Shown in pieces: positions 21,115-32,457 of a DNA stretch of 64,000 nucleotides. Each line of letters opens with the position of its first letter. Within the stretch, counting starts at the first letter, position 1. The stretch covers positions 1-64,000 of the forward strand of contig JADYZZ010000089.1 of NCBI GenBank assembly GCA_020852865.1. Direction: 5' to 3'. The notes under the pieces are model-generated. The model made no database searches. It worked only from the letters and a program-made list of their open reading frames with translations, and was not told the DNA's origin. Position numbers and translations under genes: made by a program. This DNA comes from Rubrivivax sp. Its GTDB lineage: Bacteria > Pseudomonadota > Gammaproteobacteria > Burkholderiales > Burkholderiaceae_C.

Positions 21115-22212
21115 CTACAGCGGCCGGAACGCCAGCCCCTTGCCGTGCAGGCTCTGCACGTACAGGCGCTCGCGCGTCTCGGTGATGCCGGTGGTCTCGG
21201 GCCAGGCGCCGCTCGGGTCCTGCAGGTCGGCGACGATGCGGCCGGCCTCGTTGAACGCGATCACGTGGCCGTAGGCCTTGGGCACCGGCCACAGCGCGCG
21301 CGGCAGCCTGAGCGTCAGCTTGCGCAGCCAGGGCTTGTCGGCCAGTGCGTCGACGGTGGCGCTGCGGGGTTTGGCCAGGCCCAGCCAGATGCGGCCGTCC
21401 AGGCCGCGCATCAGGTTGTCGGGGTAGCCGGGCAGGTTGTCCAGCACGATCTGCGCCTGCGGCGAAGGCCGGCGCAGGTCGAGTTCGTGCGCCGCGACGT
21501 CGATGCGCCAGACACGGTACTTGCCGGTCTCGGCGACATAGAGCGCGCGCTCGTCGCCGGCCAGCGCCACGCCGTTGGCGAAGCAGATGCCTTGCGCCAG
21601 CAAGCGCGTGGTGCGCGTGCCGGGGTCGTACTCCAGGACGCGCCCGGTGCAGCTTTGCTCGAGGATGTCGAGCACGCTCGCCTCGAAGGTGCCGCCCCAT
21701 TGCGCCGGCGCGAAGCGCGTCGAGGCGTCGCTGAAGTAGATCCGGCCGCTTCCCGCCACCACCACGGCGTCGGCGCAGCGGATCGGCGCGCCGTCGTGCC
21801 GGTCGGCCAGTACCCTGGCCTTGCCGTCGGGCGCCACGAAGAGGAGGCCCCTGACGGCGTCGGCGGCGATCAGGTTGCCCGCGGCGTCGAAGTCGAAGCC
21901 GAGCACGCGCCCGCCGGTGTCGGCGAACACCTGCTGCGCCGTGCCGTCGGGCGCCATGCGCAGGATCTTGCCGCCGGCCACCGCGGCGTAGAGCCGGCCG
22001 TCGCGCCCGAGCGCGATGTGCTCGGGCCCTTCCTCCCGGCCCAGCGGCACGACGGTGAGGCCGGCCAACAACTGGTTCGGCGTGTGCGGCCCGCTGTAGC
22101 CGGCGGATGTTGGCGCCCGCCAGGCCACGGGCTCGACGGGCACCGGCCACAGCGCGAGGTAGGCGAGCAGGGCGGCGAAGGCAAAGGCGAGGACGACGAG
22201 GCTGCGCTTCAT
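21115..22212 (-). CDS. SMP-30/gluconolactonase/strictosidine synthase-like protein
   Basis: This 365-residue protein has an N-terminal membrane anchor or uncleaved signal ([25 protein letters not shown]) and a six-bladed beta-propeller of the SMP-30/LRE/strictosidine synthase group. Blade signatures include [71 protein letters not shown] and [19 protein letters not shown]. Such enzymes hydrolyse lactones or esters at a metal centre; the substrate here is unknown. It is transcribed divergently from leuC over 202 bp that contain the 8-bp tandem repeat array. Nothing in the sequence links it to leucine synthesis. Confidence 0.85.
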   Translation of the reverse strand: MKRSLVVLAFAFAALLAYLALWPVPVEPVAWRAPTSAGYSGPHTPNQLLAGLTVVPLGREEGPEHIALGRDGRLYAAVAGGKILRMAPDGTAQQVFADTGGRVLGFDFDAAGNLIAADAVRGLLFVAPDGKARVLADRHDGAPIRCADAVVVAGSGRIYFSDASTRFAPAQWGGTFEASVLDILEQSCTGRVLEYDPGTRTTRLLAQGICFANGVALAGDERALYVAETGKYRVWRIDVAAHELDLRRPSPQAQIVLDNLPGYPDNLMRGLDGRIWLGLAKPRSATVDALADKPWLRKLTLRLPRALWPVPKAYGHVIAFNEAGRIVADLQDPSGAWPETTGITETRERLYVQSLHGKGLAFRPL

Positions 22213-22252
22213 GCCGGCATTTTCCGCCCCGGCGCCCGAGCGCCCAGGCGCC

Positions 22253-22348
22253 CCGACGCCCCGACGCCCCGACGCACCGACGCACCGACGCACCGACGCA
22301 CCGACGCACCGACGCACCGACGCACCGACGCACCGACGCACCGACGCA
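22253..22348. repeat. 8-bp tandem repeat array, 12 copies
   Basis: Twelve head-to-tail 8-bp units occupy 96 bp of the divergent region: two copies of CCGACGCC followed by ten perfect copies of CCGACGCA. The array ends cleanly at CCGACGCA-CT. It begins 41 bp upstream of the SMP-30-like start and ends 66 bp before the leuC start. Read as codons in either direction it gives a 24-bp (8-residue) period, but no gene claims it. Perfect short repeats of this kind are prone to slipped-strand copy change. Confidence 0.95.
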
Positions 22349-22414
22349 CTGGCCCTGCCGCCGGCGTGGCCCGGGCGCTTGCGGCGACAATCCGCGCATC
22401 ACCCTGCGCCCGCC

Positions 22415-23839
22415 ATGACCGCCCGCACCCTGTACGACAAGCTCTGGGACGACCATGTCGTCCACGCCGAGGAGGACGGCACCGCCATCCTCTACATCGA
22501 CCGCCACCTCGTGCACGAAGTGACGAGCCCGCAGGCCTTCGAGGGCCTGCGCCTGGCCGGGCGCAAGGTCTGGCGCAGCAGCTCGATCGTCGCCACCGCC
22601 GACCACAACACGCCCACCACCGGCTGGGAGCGCGGCTACGACGGCATCGCGGACCCGACGAGCCGGCTGCAGGTGCGCACGCTCGACGCCAACATCGCCG
22701 CCTTCGGCGCCGCCGCCTACTACCCCTTTCTCGACAGGCGCCAGGGCATCGTGCACGTGATCGGCCCCGAGAACGGCGCCACGCTGCCGGGCATGACGGT
22801 GGTCTGCGGCGACAGCCACACCAGCACGCACGGCGCCTTCGGCGCGCTGGCGCACGGCATCGGCACGAGCGAGGTCGAGCATGTGCTGGCCACGCAGACG
22901 CTGCTCGCGCGCAAGGCCAAGAACATGCTCGTCAAGGTCGAGGGCCGCCTCGGCCGGGGCGTCACGGCCAAGGACGTCGTGCTGGAGATCATCGGCCGCA
23001 TCGGCACCGCGGGCGGCACCGGCTACACGATCGAGTTCGCCGGCAGCGCGATCCGCGCGCTCGGCATGGAAGGGCGGATGACCGTGTGCAACATGGCGAT
23101 CGAAGCCGGCGCGCGCTCGGGGCTCGTCGCCGTCGACGACAAGACGATCGAGTACGTCCGCGGCCGGCCGTTCGCACCCGAGGGACCGGCCTGGGAGCAG
23201 GCCGTCGCGCACTGGCGCACGCTGCACAGCGACGAGGGCGCGCATTTCGACGCCGTGGTCGAGCTCGACGCGGCGCGCATCGCGCCGCAGGTGAGCTGGG
23301 GCACTTCGCCGGAGATGGTGCTGCCGGTGGACGCCCGCCTGCCCGACCCCGACAAGGAGAAGGACGCGGTCAAGCGCGGCGCCATCGAGCGCGCGCTCGC
23401 CTACATGGGGCTCGATCCGAACCGGCCGATCACCGACATCCACATCGACAAGGTCTTCATCGGCTCGTGCACCAACAGCCGCATCGAGGACCTGCGCGAC
23501 GCCGCCGCCGTGGTCAGGCGGCTGGCGCGCCGCGTCGCGCCCGGCGTGCGCCTGGCGCTGGTGGTGCCGGGCTCCGGCCCGGTGAAGGCGCAGGCCGAGC
23601 GCGAGGGGCTGCACGAGATCTTCCTGGCCGCGGGCTTCGAGTGGCGCGAACCGGGCTGCTCGATGTGCCTGGCGATGAACGCCGACCGCCTCGAGCCCGG
23701 CGAGCGCTGCGCCAGCACGAGCAACCGCAACTTCGAAGGCCGCCAGGGTGCGGGCGGCCGCACGCATCTGGTGAGCCCGGCGATGGCGGCAGCGGCGGCG
23801 CTGCACGGGCACTTCGTCGACGTCCGCCGCTTCGCCTGA
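22415..23839 (+). CDS. leuC: 3-isopropylmalate dehydratase large subunit
   Basis: This 474-residue subunit is part of the aconitase-family enzyme that isomerises 2-isopropylmalate to 3-isopropylmalate in leucine synthesis. The conserved N-terminus ([12 protein letters not shown]), the TADHNTPT motif, [15 protein letters not shown], and the [4Fe-4S] cysteines in [12 protein letters not shown] and GCSMCLAMN are all present. It heads leuC-leuD-leuB, with leuD 29 bp downstream. There is no strong ribosome site before the ATG (CCTGCGCCCGCC), so initiation may be weak or regulated. Confidence 0.97.
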   Translation: MTARTLYDKLWDDHVVHAEEDGTAILYIDRHLVHEVTSPQAFEGLRLAGRKVWRSSSIVATADHNTPTTGWERGYDGIADPTSRLQVRTLDANIAAFGAAAYYPFLDRRQGIVHVIGPENGATLPGMTVVCGDSHTSTHGAFGALAHGIGTSEVEHVLATQTLLARKAKNMLVKVEGRLGRGVTAKDVVLEIIGRIGTAGGTGYTIEFAGSAIRALGMEGRMTVCNMAIEAGARSGLVAVDDKTIEYVRGRPFAPEGPAWEQAVAHWRTLHSDEGAHFDAVVELDAARIAPQVSWGTSPEMVLPVDARLPDPDKEKDAVKRGAIERALAYMGLDPNRPITDIHIDKVFIGSCTNSRIEDLRDAAAVVRRLARRVAPGVRLALVVPGSGPVKAQAEREGLHEIFLAAGFEWREPGCSMCLAMNADRLEPGERCASTSNRNFEGRQGAGGRTHLVSPAMAAAAALHGHFVDVRRFA

Positions 23840-23868
23840 GGGCCTTGCCCGATCAACGAGAGCACGCC

Positions 23869-24519
23869 ATGCAAGCCTTCACCGTGCACAAGGGTCTGGT
23901 CGCGCCGCTCGACCGCGCCAACGTCGACACCGACGCCATCATCCCCAAGCAGTTCCTGAAATCGATCGCGCGCACCGGGTTCGGTCCCAACCTGTTCGAC
24001 GCCTGGCGCTACCTCGACAAGGGCGAGCCCGGGCAGGACAGCGCGACGCGCCGGCCGAACCCCGACTTCGTGCTGAACCAGCCGCGCTATCAGGGCGCGA
24101 GCATCCTGCTGGCACGTCAGAACTTCGGCTGCGGCTCGAGCCGCGAGCACGCGCCCTGGGCGCTCGAGCAGTACGGTTTCCGGGCGCTGATCGCGCCCAG
24201 CTATGCGGACATCTTCTTCTCCAACTGCTTCAAGAACGGCCTGCTGCCGATCGTGCTGCCCGACGCGCAGGTGGCACGCCTGTTCGACGAGGCGGCGGCC
24301 TTCCCGGGATACAGCCTGACGATCGACCTGCCGCGCCAGGCGGTGATCGAGCCCGACGGGCGCGAGCTGCCCTTCGAGGTGCAGCCGTTTCGCAAGTACT
24401 GCCTGGTCAACGGCTTCGACGACATCGGGCTCACGCTGCGCCACGCCGACAAGATCCGCGCGTTCGAGGCCGAGCGCCTGGCGCGCATGCCCTGGCTGGC
24501 CCGGACGCATCTGGGCTGA
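23869..24519 (+). CDS. leuD: 3-isopropylmalate dehydratase small subunit
   Basis: This 216-residue subunit carries the swivelling aconitase domain that completes the LeuCD active site. Signature segments are [30 protein letters not shown] and [15 protein letters not shown]. The length is normal. An ACGAGAG site precedes the start. It lies between leuC and leuB in one operon. Some related genomes carry a small entericidin gene between leuC and leuD; here the 29-bp gap leaves no room for one. Confidence 0.97.
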   Translation: MQAFTVHKGLVAPLDRANVDTDAIIPKQFLKSIARTGFGPNLFDAWRYLDKGEPGQDSATRRPNPDFVLNQPRYQGASILLARQNFGCGSSREHAPWALEQYGFRALIAPSYADIFFSNCFKNGLLPIVLPDAQVARLFDEAAAFPGYSLTIDLPRQAVIEPDGRELPFEVQPFRKYCLVNGFDDIGLTLRHADKIRAFEAERLARMPWLARTHLG

Positions 24520-24540
24520 AGCGCCGCGAGGTAACCCAGC

Positions 24541-25692
24541 ATGAAGATCGCCATCTTGCCGGGCGACGGCATCGGCCCCGAGATCGTGGCCGAGGCCGTG
24601 CGTGTGCTCGGCGCACTCGACCTGAAGTTCGAGACCGAGACCGCCTTGGTCGGCGGCGCGGCGTACGACGCGCATGGCCACCCGCTGCCCGAAGCGACGC
24701 TCGCGCTCGCCCGGCAGGCCGACGCCGTCTTGTTCGGCGCGGTGGGCGACTGGAAATACGACCGGCTCGAGCGCCCGCTCAGGCCCGAGCAGGCGATCCT
24801 CGGCCTGCGCAAGCATCTGGGGCTGTTCGCCAACCTGCGCCCGGCGCTGTGCTACGACGCGCTCGTGCAGGCGTCCTCGCTCAAGCCCGAGCTGGTGGCC
24901 GGTCTGGACATCCTGATCATCCGCGAGCTCACGGGCGACATCTATTTCGGCCAGCCGCGCGGCCGGCGCACGGCAGTCGACGGGCATTTCCCCGGTGCCG
25001 AGGAGGCCTTCGACACCATGCGCTACAGCCGGCCCGAGATCGAGCGCATCGCGCATGTGGCGTTCCAGGCGGCGAGCAAGCGTGCATCCGCAAGCGGTCG
25101 CCCGGGCGCCCGCGGGAAGGTGACGAGCGTCGACAAGGCCAACGTGCTCGAGACCTTCCAGTTCTGGAAGGACGTGGTGAGCGCGGTGCACGCGCAATAC
25201 CCCGACGTCGAGCTCGAACACATGTACGTCGACAACGCCGCGATGCAGCTCGTGCGCGCGCCCAGAAAGTTCGACGTCGTCGTCACCGGCAACCTGTTCG
25301 GCGACATCCTCAGCGACGAGGCGGCGATGCTCACCGGCTCGATCGGCATGCTGCCTTCGGCGAGCCTGGACGCGAACGGCAAGGGCCTGTACGAACCCAG
25401 CCACGGCAGCGCCCCCGACATCGCCGGCAAGGGGGTTGCCAACCCCCTCGCTACAATTCTTTCCGTCGCCATGATGCTGCGCTACTCGCTCCAGCAACCG
25501 CAGGCCGCCGAGCGCATCGAGTCGGCTGTCCAGGCCGTTCTCGCGGCCGGGCTGCGCACGCCGGACCTCTGGAGCGAAGGCACGAGCAAGGTCGGCACGC
25601 GCGAAATGGGCGAGGCGGTCGTTGCCGCCCTCGCCGGCGCCGCCGGCGATGCCTTGCGCAGCGGCAGAACCATGACCCGCATCAAGAGCTGA
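24541..25692 (+). CDS. leuB: 3-isopropylmalate dehydrogenase
   Basis: This 383-residue NAD-dependent enzyme oxidatively decarboxylates 3-isopropylmalate to 2-ketoisocaproate. Motifs include the N-terminal [16 protein letters not shown], the substrate-binding [14 protein letters not shown], the catalytic SVDKANVLE lysine segment, the metal site [21 protein letters not shown], and the NAD-binding [18 protein letters not shown]. It is about 25 residues longer than many LeuB proteins, partly from an insert ([10 protein letters not shown]) just before the SVDKAN strand. A GAGGTAA ribosome site precedes the ATG. It is the last leu gene; asd follows after 97 bp. Confidence 0.97.
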   Translation: MKIAILPGDGIGPEIVAEAVRVLGALDLKFETETALVGGAAYDAHGHPLPEATLALARQADAVLFGAVGDWKYDRLERPLRPEQAILGLRKHLGLFANLRPALCYDALVQASSLKPELVAGLDILIIRELTGDIYFGQPRGRRTAVDGHFPGAEEAFDTMRYSRPEIERIAHVAFQAASKRASASGRPGARGKVTSVDKANVLETFQFWKDVVSAVHAQYPDVELEHMYVDNAAMQLVRAPRKFDVVVTGNLFGDILSDEAAMLTGSIGMLPSASLDANGKGLYEPSHGSAPDIAGKGVANPLATILSVAMMLRYSLQQPQAAERIESAVQAVLAAGLRTPDLWSEGTSKVGTREMGEAVVAALAGAAGDALRSGRTMTRIKS

Positions 25693-25789
25693 CGCTCGCG
25701 GTTCGTCTCGCCCCCGTTCCCCCACTGGACCCCGGCGAAGCGAGCCGGGAGCAGTCAGGGGTCCGGAACCAGGGCAAAGGCAAGATCGA

Positions 25790-26944
25790 ATGGCACTCCC
25801 CAGCAATCCGCGCGTCGGCCTCGTCGGCTGGCGCGGCATGGTCGGCTCCGTGCTCGTGCAGCGCATGCAAGCCGAAGGCGACTTCGCGCAAATCGAGCCG
25901 GTGTTCTTCAGCACCAGCAATGCCGGCGGCACGCTGCCCGCGGCGATCGCGAAATTCGCGAAGGGCGAGCGCAAGCTGCTGCCGGCGACCGACCTCGACG
26001 CTCTGGGCGCCTGCGACGTCGTCCTCACCTGCCAGGGCAGCGATTTCACCAAGGTCACCCATGGCCCGCTGCGCGCCGCCGGCTGGAAGGGCTGGTGGAT
26101 CGACGCGGCCAAGACGCTGCGCATGAACGACGACGCGGTGATCGTGCTCGACCCGGTGAACCGGCCGCTCATCGACGCCGCGCTGGCGCGCGGCGTCAAG
26201 GACTACATCGGCGGCAACTGCACCGTGAGCTGCATGCTGATGGGTCTGGGGGCCTTGTTCAAGGCCGACCTCGTCGCGTGGATGACGGCCACCACCTACC
26301 AGGCGGCCAGCGGCGGCGGGGCGCAACACATGCGCGAACTGCTCACGCAGATGGGCACGCTGAACGGCACGGTGAAGAGCCTGCTCGACGACCCGGCCAG
26401 CGCCATCCTCGAGATCGACCGCCTGGTGGCCGAGCGCCAGCGCACGCTCGGACCCGAGGAGACGAAAAACTTCATGGTGCCGCTGGCCGGCAGCCTGATC
26501 CCCTGGATCGACGCCGACCGCGGCGACGGCACCAGCCTCGAGGAATGGAAGGGCGGCGCCGAGACCAACAAGATCCTCGGCCGCGGGCCGGGCTTCACGG
26601 CGCCGGCCGTGCCGATCGATTCGATCTGCGTGCGCGTGGGCGCAATGCGCTGCCACAGCCAGAGCCTGACGCTCGAGCTGAAGAAGGACGTGCCGCTGAC
26701 CGAGGTCGAGGCCATGATCCGGGCCGACAACGAGTGGGTGCGCTTCGTGCCCAACACGCGCGAGGCGACGCTGCGCGAGCTCACGCCGGTGGCGGTGACG
26801 GGCAGGCTGCAGATTCCGGTTGGTCGCGTGCGCAAGCTGGCCATGGGCCCGGCCTACCTCGGTGCCTTCACGATCGGCGATCAACTCCTGTGGGGCGCCG
26901 CCGAGCCGCTGCGGCGCATGCTGCGCATCCTGCTCGAGCGGTGA
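25790..26944 (+). CDS. asd: aspartate-semialdehyde dehydrogenase
   Basis: This 384-residue enzyme reduces aspartyl phosphate to aspartate semialdehyde, the branch point to lysine/diaminopimelate, threonine and methionine. The NADP-binding [13 protein letters not shown] opens the protein. The catalytic cysteine is Cys144 in [10 protein letters not shown], and the C-terminal catalytic domain has [18 protein letters not shown] and the [13 protein letters not shown] histidine. The sequence type matches the proteobacterial asd next to leuB. A 97-bp spacer separates it from leuB, so it may have its own promoter. A 44-bp palindrome lies 7 bp after its stop. Confidence 0.97.
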   Translation: MALPSNPRVGLVGWRGMVGSVLVQRMQAEGDFAQIEPVFFSTSNAGGTLPAAIAKFAKGERKLLPATDLDALGACDVVLTCQGSDFTKVTHGPLRAAGWKGWWIDAAKTLRMNDDAVIVLDPVNRPLIDAALARGVKDYIGGNCTVSCMLMGLGALFKADLVAWMTATTYQAASGGGAQHMRELLTQMGTLNGTVKSLLDDPASAILEIDRLVAERQRTLGPEETKNFMVPLAGSLIPWIDADRGDGTSLEEWKGGAETNKILGRGPGFTAPAVPIDSICVRVGAMRCHSQSLTLELKKDVPLTEVEAMIRADNEWVRFVPNTREATLRELTPVAVTGRLQIPVGRVRKLAMGPAYLGAFTIGDQLLWGAAEPLRRMLRILLER

Positions 26945-26951
26945 ATCGGGT

Positions 26952-26995
26952 CCTGTGAAGATACGAATTGCGGGCGCGATTCATGTTTTCACAGG
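26952..26995. repeat. 44-bp dispersed palindromic element, copy 1
   Basis: An imperfect inverted repeat with 20-base arms and a 4-base loop (GGGC). The outer ends are CCTGTGAAGATACGAATTGC and GCGATTCATGTTTTCACAGG. It matches copy 2 at 43687 at 36 of 44 positions with no gaps. It sits 7 bp after the asd stop and could act as a hairpin in the transcript, but no T-run follows, so it is not an ordinary terminator. Confidence 0.85.
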
Positions 26996-27101
26996 CTCCT
27001 GGCCCCGGCCGCCGGCGTTGCGGGCCGACAACATGGGCAACAGTGCCGGGAAACAAAGCTTTTCGCGCAGGCTCGTCAGTGTCTGGATGAGCTTGCGCTC
27101 T

Positions 27102-27118
27102 TATATGCTTGATATTCT
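27102..27118 (+). promoter_or_regulatory. AT-rich promoter-like patch upstream of fimV
   Basis: In the 284 bp between asd and fimV, the only AT-rich stretch (TTATATGCTTGATATTCTTT) holds two -10-like hexamers, TATATG and TATTCT, about 110-125 bp before the fimV start. No good -35 box at 17 bp was found. It is the best candidate for a fimV-operon promoter, judged on composition only. Confidence 0.3.
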
Positions 27119-27228
27119 TTCGGTTTCGGGAGGTCGGGGGTCTGGGGTCGGGATCCGGTTCCGGCTTCGCCCCTGAAATCGCAGGGCGGCTGCTCGACGA
27201 GCGGGCCGATTCGTCTGGGGGACAAGCC

Positions 27229-29637
27229 TTGAAGCATCGCTCGACCACGGAAATGCCCGCCGCGCTGTCTGCTCCGACGCGTTTTGCGCTTACCGGCGTC
27301 GCTCTGGCGGCGGCCTGCCTGTGGGGCGCGCAGGCCTGGGCGCTCGGCCTCGGGCGTCTGGCGGTGCAGTCTGCGCTCGGCGAGCCCCTGCGCGCCGAGA
27401 TCGAGGTGACCGCGATCACGCCCGACGAGGCCGCGTCGCTGAAGCTGCGCGTTGCCTCGCCCGACATCTACAAGGCGCAGGGCGTCGAGTACAACGCCGC
27501 GCTCGGCGCGGCGCAGGTGCAGCTCGTGCGCCGGCCCGACGGGCGCAGCGTACTGCGCGTGTCGAGCGAGCGCGCGGTGCTCGAGCCCTTCGTCGACGTG
27601 ATCATCGAGGCGGCGTGGAGCTCGGGCCGTTTCGTGCGCGACTACACGATGCTGTTCGACCCGCCGACGCTACGCAGCGCGCAGGCGGGCGCTGCAGCGC
27701 CGGCGGCAGCGCCGGCGGCACCTGCGCCCCCGACGCCTGCTGCGCCGCCGGTCGCGGCGGCGCCGGCGCCTGCCCCGCGCGCGCAACCGGTGCCGCGCCC
27801 CGCACCCGGGCCCGCCGCAGCGCCGCCGGTCGCGGCTGCGCCCGGCGGCGCGCAGGAGTACCCGGTTCGCCCGGGCGACTCGCTCAGCCGCATCGCGGGC
27901 CAGGTGCGCAGGCCGGGTGTCTCGCTCGACCAGATGCTGGTCGCGCTGTTTCGCGCGAACCCGCAGGCCTTCATGGGCGAGAACATGAGCCGTCTCAAGG
28001 CGGGTGCCGTCCTCACGGTGCCTTCGGCCGAGGAGGCGGGCAAGCTCGACGCGCAGCAGGCGCACGAGATCGTCGTCGCCCAAAGCTCGGACTTCGCAGC
28101 CTACCGGCAGCGCCTGGCCGCCGGCACCACCACGACGGCCGAAGCGCAGCCGCCACGGCAGGCTTCGGGCCGTGTGCAGACCCAGGTGGAGGACCGCAAA
28201 CCCACCACCGCCGCACCCGACAAGCTCACGCTGTCGCAGGGCGCGGTCAAACCGGCGGCGCCCGAGGTGCAGGCATCGGCCGCGCGCGAGAAACTGGCAC
28301 AGGCGGCGCGGCTCGACGAGCTCAAGCGCAACGTCGAGGACTTGAAGAAGCTGCAGCAGGGCGCGGCCAGCGCTCCGGCCGGCACGGCGCCGGCCGTGGC
28401 GACGCCTGCCTCCGCACCGGCGGCGCCCGTGGTCGCGACGGCGCCGCCGGCGCTGCCGAGCCCGGCGCCCGCGGCGCCTGCGCCCGCGCCGGCCGCCAAG
28501 CCCGCAGCGGCCCCGGCCAAACCGGCGGCCGAGCCCGGCTGGCTCGACGCGCTGCTCGACAACCCCTTGCTGCTGCCCGGCGCCGGCGTGCTCGTCGCCT
28601 TGCTCGCCGGCCTGGGCCTGTATCGCCTGCGCAGCCGCGGGCGCAAGGCCGGCGGCGAGACCTCGTTCCTCGAGAGCCGGCTGCAGCCCGATTCGTTCTT
28701 CGGCGCGAGCGGCGGGCAGCGCATCGACACGCGCGAGGCCACCGGCAGCCAGAGCTCGTCGTCGGCGAGCTATTCGCTGAGCCAGCTCGACGCGATCGGC
28801 GACGTCGATCCGGTCGCCGAAGCCGATGTCTATCTGGCCTACGGACGCGACCTGCAGGCCGAGGAGATCCTCAAGGAGGCGATGCGCGCCAACCCCGAGC
28901 GCATGGCGATCCGCATCAAGCTGCTCGAGGTCTACGCCAAGCGGCGCGACGCCAAGGGCTTCGAGCTGCTGGCCACGCAGGTGCACAACCTGACGCAGGG
29001 CAGCGGCGAGGACTGGGCCAAGGCGCAGCAGCTCGGCCTCGGCATCGACCCGGACAATCCGCTGTACCAGCCCGGCGGGCAGCCCGAGGCCATCATCGGC
29101 TCGAAGGGGCAGCCGGTGGAGCCGCTCGGCGCGTCGACCGTGCCGTACACGGCGCCGGTCAATCCGGCGGCATTCCAGCCGGCGCCCGATGCCAGGCTCG
29201 ACAGCGGGCTCGACCTCGATCTCGACCTCGCAGGCGGCGACACGCTGCCGCCGCCGGCGGCCGAAGCGACGCAGGCGCTGACGCCGTCGCCGCTCGAGTT
29301 CGAGCTCGACGCGCCCACGATCCCGGCGGCCCGGCCTGCGGCACCAGCGCCCGAGCCCGCCGGGCTCGACTTCGATCTCGGCGACCTCGATGCCGATCTG
29401 GCCAAGTCCGCGGCCGCGCCGGCGAGCGATTTTGGCGCGCTCGGCGCCGGCGTCGATCTCGGCCCTTCGACGCTGCCGCCCGACACCGATCCGCTCGAGC
29501 GCAAGCTCGAGCTGGCCGAGGAGTTCCGCCAGATCGGCGATCTCGAAGGCGCACGCGACTTGCTCGAGGAAGTGATCGCCAAGGCCTCGGGCGTGCTGCG
29601 CTCCAAGGCCGAGTCGATGCTCGAATCGCTCGGCTGA
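27229..29637 (+). CDS. fimV: FimV/HubP-family polar pilus-assembly protein
   Basis: This protein of about 802 residues has a signal peptide and the FimV N-terminal domain starting at ALGLGRLAVQSALGEPLRAEIEV. A LysM-like peptidoglycan-binding segment (YPVRPGDSLSRIAGQV...) is at ~210-270, followed by long Ala/Pro linkers and a coiled coil. One transmembrane helix (LLLPGAGVLVALLAGLGLYRLRSR) lies near residue 455. The acidic cytoplasmic part ends in the conserved FimV C-terminal TPR module (ERKLELAEEFRQIGDLEGARDLLEEV). FimV/HubP proteins organise cell poles and type IV pilus assembly. The start is a TTG with GGGGGA upstream; an ATG at 27253 is the alternative. It heads the trp-pur run, as usual in Burkholderiales. 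Confidence 0.92.
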   Translation: MKHRSTTEMPAALSAPTRFALTGVALAAACLWGAQAWALGLGRLAVQSALGEPLRAEIEVTAITPDEAASLKLRVASPDIYKAQGVEYNAALGAAQVQLVRRPDGRSVLRVSSERAVLEPFVDVIIEAAWSSGRFVRDYTMLFDPPTLRSAQAGAAAPAAAPAAPAPPTPAAPPVAAAPAPAPRAQPVPRPAPGPAAAPPVAAAPGGAQEYPVRPGDSLSRIAGQVRRPGVSLDQMLVALFRANPQAFMGENMSRLKAGAVLTVPSAEEAGKLDAQQAHEIVVAQSSDFAAYRQRLAAGTTTTAEAQPPRQASGRVQTQVEDRKPTTAAPDKLTLSQGAVKPAAPEVQASAAREKLAQAARLDELKRNVEDLKKLQQGAASAPAGTAPAVATPASAPAAPVVATAPPALPSPAPAAPAPAPAAKPAAAPAKPAAEPGWLDALLDNPLLLPGAGVLVALLAGLGLYRLRSRGRKAGGETSFLESRLQPDSFFGASGGQRIDTREATGSQSSSSASYSLSQLDAIGDVDPVAEADVYLAYGRDLQAEEILKEAMRANPERMAIRIKLLEVYAKRRDAKGFELLATQVHNLTQGSGEDWAKAQQLGLGIDPDNPLYQPGGQPEAIIGSKGQPVEPLGASTVPYTAPVNPAAFQPAPDARLDSGLDLDLDLAGGDTLPPPAAEATQALTPSPLEFELDAPTIPAARPAAPAPEPAGLDFDLGDLDADLAKSAAAPASDFGALGAGVDLGPSTLPPDTDPLERKLELAEEFRQIGDLEGARDLLEEVIAKASGVLRSKAESMLESLG

Positions 29638-29665
29638 GGACGGCTGCGCGCGTTCGCGCACCGCC

Positions 29666-30466
29666 ATGAGCCGGCGCCTCGCGCTCGGCCTTGCGTACCG
29701 CGGCCAGGCCTATGCCGGCTGGCAGTCGCAGCCGGGCGGGCGCACCGTGCAGGACCGGCTCGAGCGGGCGCTGGCGCAGTTCGCGCAGCACCCGCTGCGC
29801 ACCCTCTGCGCCGGCCGCACCGACGCCGGCGTGCACGCGCTGAACCAGGTCGTTCACCTCGACGTACCGGTCGAGCGCACGCCGTTCTCCTGGGTGCGGG
29901 GCGTCAACCGCTACCTGCCGCCCGACATCGCGGTGCAGTGGTGCCGGCCGGTGGCGCCGGACTTCCACGCGCGTTCGAGCGCGCGCGGGCGCCGCTATCG
30001 CTTTCTCGTGCTCGAGTCGGCGGTGCGTCCGGCGATCGAACAAGGTGCCTGCGGCTGGGTGTTCCGTCCGCTCGACGGCGCGGCGATGCGCGCCGCGGCC
30101 GACTGCCTCGTCGGCGCGCACGACTTCAGCTCGTTCCGCGCCGCCGAATGCCAGGCGCGCTCGCCGGTGAAGACGATGCGCGAGATCACGATCACGTCGC
30201 GCGGCGCACCGATGGCCCGCTACTGGCGCTTCGATTTCGACGCCAGCGCCTTCTTGCACCACATGGTCCGCAACATCGTCGGCTGCCTCGTGGCGGTGGG
30301 CAGCGGGCGCCATCGACCCGCCTGGATGTCCGAAGTGCTGGAGGCGCGCCGCCGAGACGCCGCCGCGCCCACCTTCCCACCCGACGGGCTGTACTTCGTC
30401 GGGCCGTACTACGATGCCGCGCATGGCATCCCCGAGCACACGCCCGCCATGGAGTGGCTGCCCTGA
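29666..30466 (+). CDS. truA: tRNA pseudouridine(38-40) synthase
   Basis: This 266-residue enzyme converts uridines 38-40 in the tRNA anticodon stem to pseudouridine. The catalytic aspartate is Asp53 in CAGRTDAGVHA. Other TruA signatures are the N-terminal GLAYRGQAYAGWQSQ, HARSSARGRRYRF, AHDFSSFRAAECQ and FLHHMVRNIVGCLV. The length is typical. It lies 28 bp after fimV and 45 bp before trpF, probably within the same transcript. Confidence 0.97.
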   Translation: MSRRLALGLAYRGQAYAGWQSQPGGRTVQDRLERALAQFAQHPLRTLCAGRTDAGVHALNQVVHLDVPVERTPFSWVRGVNRYLPPDIAVQWCRPVAPDFHARSSARGRRYRFLVLESAVRPAIEQGACGWVFRPLDGAAMRAAADCLVGAHDFSSFRAAECQARSPVKTMREITITSRGAPMARYWRFDFDASAFLHHMVRNIVGCLVAVGSGRHRPAWMSEVLEARRRDAAAPTFPPDGLYFVGPYYDAAHGIPEHTPAMEWLP

Positions 30467-30511
30467 CGTCGAATGCCGTGCGGCGCGGCGCGGCCACGGG
30501 CAGCGCGCGCG

Positions 30512-31162
30512 ATGAGCCGCACGCGCATCAAGATCTGCGGCCTCACGCGCGAGGCCGACGTCGCCGCCGCGGTGGCCGCCGGCGCCGACGCGGTGGGTTT
30601 CGTGCTGTGGCCCGGCAGCGCGCGCTGCGTGAGCGCCGCGCGCGCCGGCGCGCTCGCGCGCACGCTTCCGCCCTTCGTCACGCCGGTGCTGCTGTTCGTC
30701 AACGCCACGGCCGCCGAGCTGGCCGCCGGCCTCCAGGCCGTGCCGCAGGCGCTGCTGCAGTTCCACGGCGACGAGACGCCCGAGCAGTGCCAGGCCGCCG
30801 GGCGCCCCTATCTGCGCGCCGCGCGCATGCGCGAGGGGCTCGATTTGCTAGACTTCGCCCGCCGGTTCCGCACCGCGCAGGCCCTGCTGCTCGACGCCCA
30901 TGTCCCGGGCTACGGCGGGGCGGGAGTAGTCTTCGATTGGTCACGAGTGCCACCCGGCGTGCCCTGTCCGGTCGTTTTGTCTGGTGGGTTGAATCCTGCC
31001 AATGTGATCGATGGGGTGCTGCGCGTCCGGCCCTGCGCCGTTGACGTGAGTTCCGGCGTCGAGCGCGCCAAGGGCATCAAGGATGCCGCGCTGATGCGGC
31101 GCTTCTGCGACGCGGTGCGCGCGGCCGATGCCTGGCGCGCCGGCACCTTCCACCGAGCCTGA
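30512..31162 (+). CDS. trpF: phosphoribosylanthranilate isomerase
   Basis: This 216-residue TIM-barrel enzyme catalyses the Amadori rearrangement of phosphoribosylanthranilate in tryptophan synthesis. The general-base cysteine is in IKICGLTRE and the general acid in [14 protein letters not shown]. The phosphate-binding [10 protein letters not shown] and VDVSSGVE complete the site. The start at 30512 was preferred to an in-frame ATG 39 bp earlier because the family begins directly at the first barrel strand. It stands at the head of trpF-trpB-trpA; the remaining trp genes are elsewhere. Confidence 0.97.
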   Translation: MSRTRIKICGLTREADVAAAVAAGADAVGFVLWPGSARCVSAARAGALARTLPPFVTPVLLFVNATAAELAAGLQAVPQALLQFHGDETPEQCQAAGRPYLRAARMREGLDLLDFARRFRTAQALLLDAHVPGYGGAGVVFDWSRVPPGVPCPVVLSGGLNPANVIDGVLRVRPCAVDVSSGVERAKGIKDAALMRRFCDAVRAADAWRAGTFHRA

Positions 31163-31173
31163 TCGATTGCCTG

Positions 31174-32453
<1,280 letters not shown>

Positions 32454-32457
<4 letters not shown>

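Noticed and set aside
22253-22348. CRISPR-like array
   Set aside because: The units are 8 bp and directly adjacent, with no spacers, so it is a simple tandem repeat.
18058-24519. A 6.4-kb plus-strand open frame covering the regulator, SMP-30 and leuC regions
   Set aside because: Only its last 217 codons (leuD) are real. The rest is antisense or out-of-frame to well-supported genes and exists because stop codons are rare in GC-rich DNA.
26952-26995. Ordinary rho-independent terminator after asd
   Set aside because: The hairpin is AT-rich in its inner stem and is not followed by a T-run; the near-identical copy before arnB lies at a gene start, not an end.
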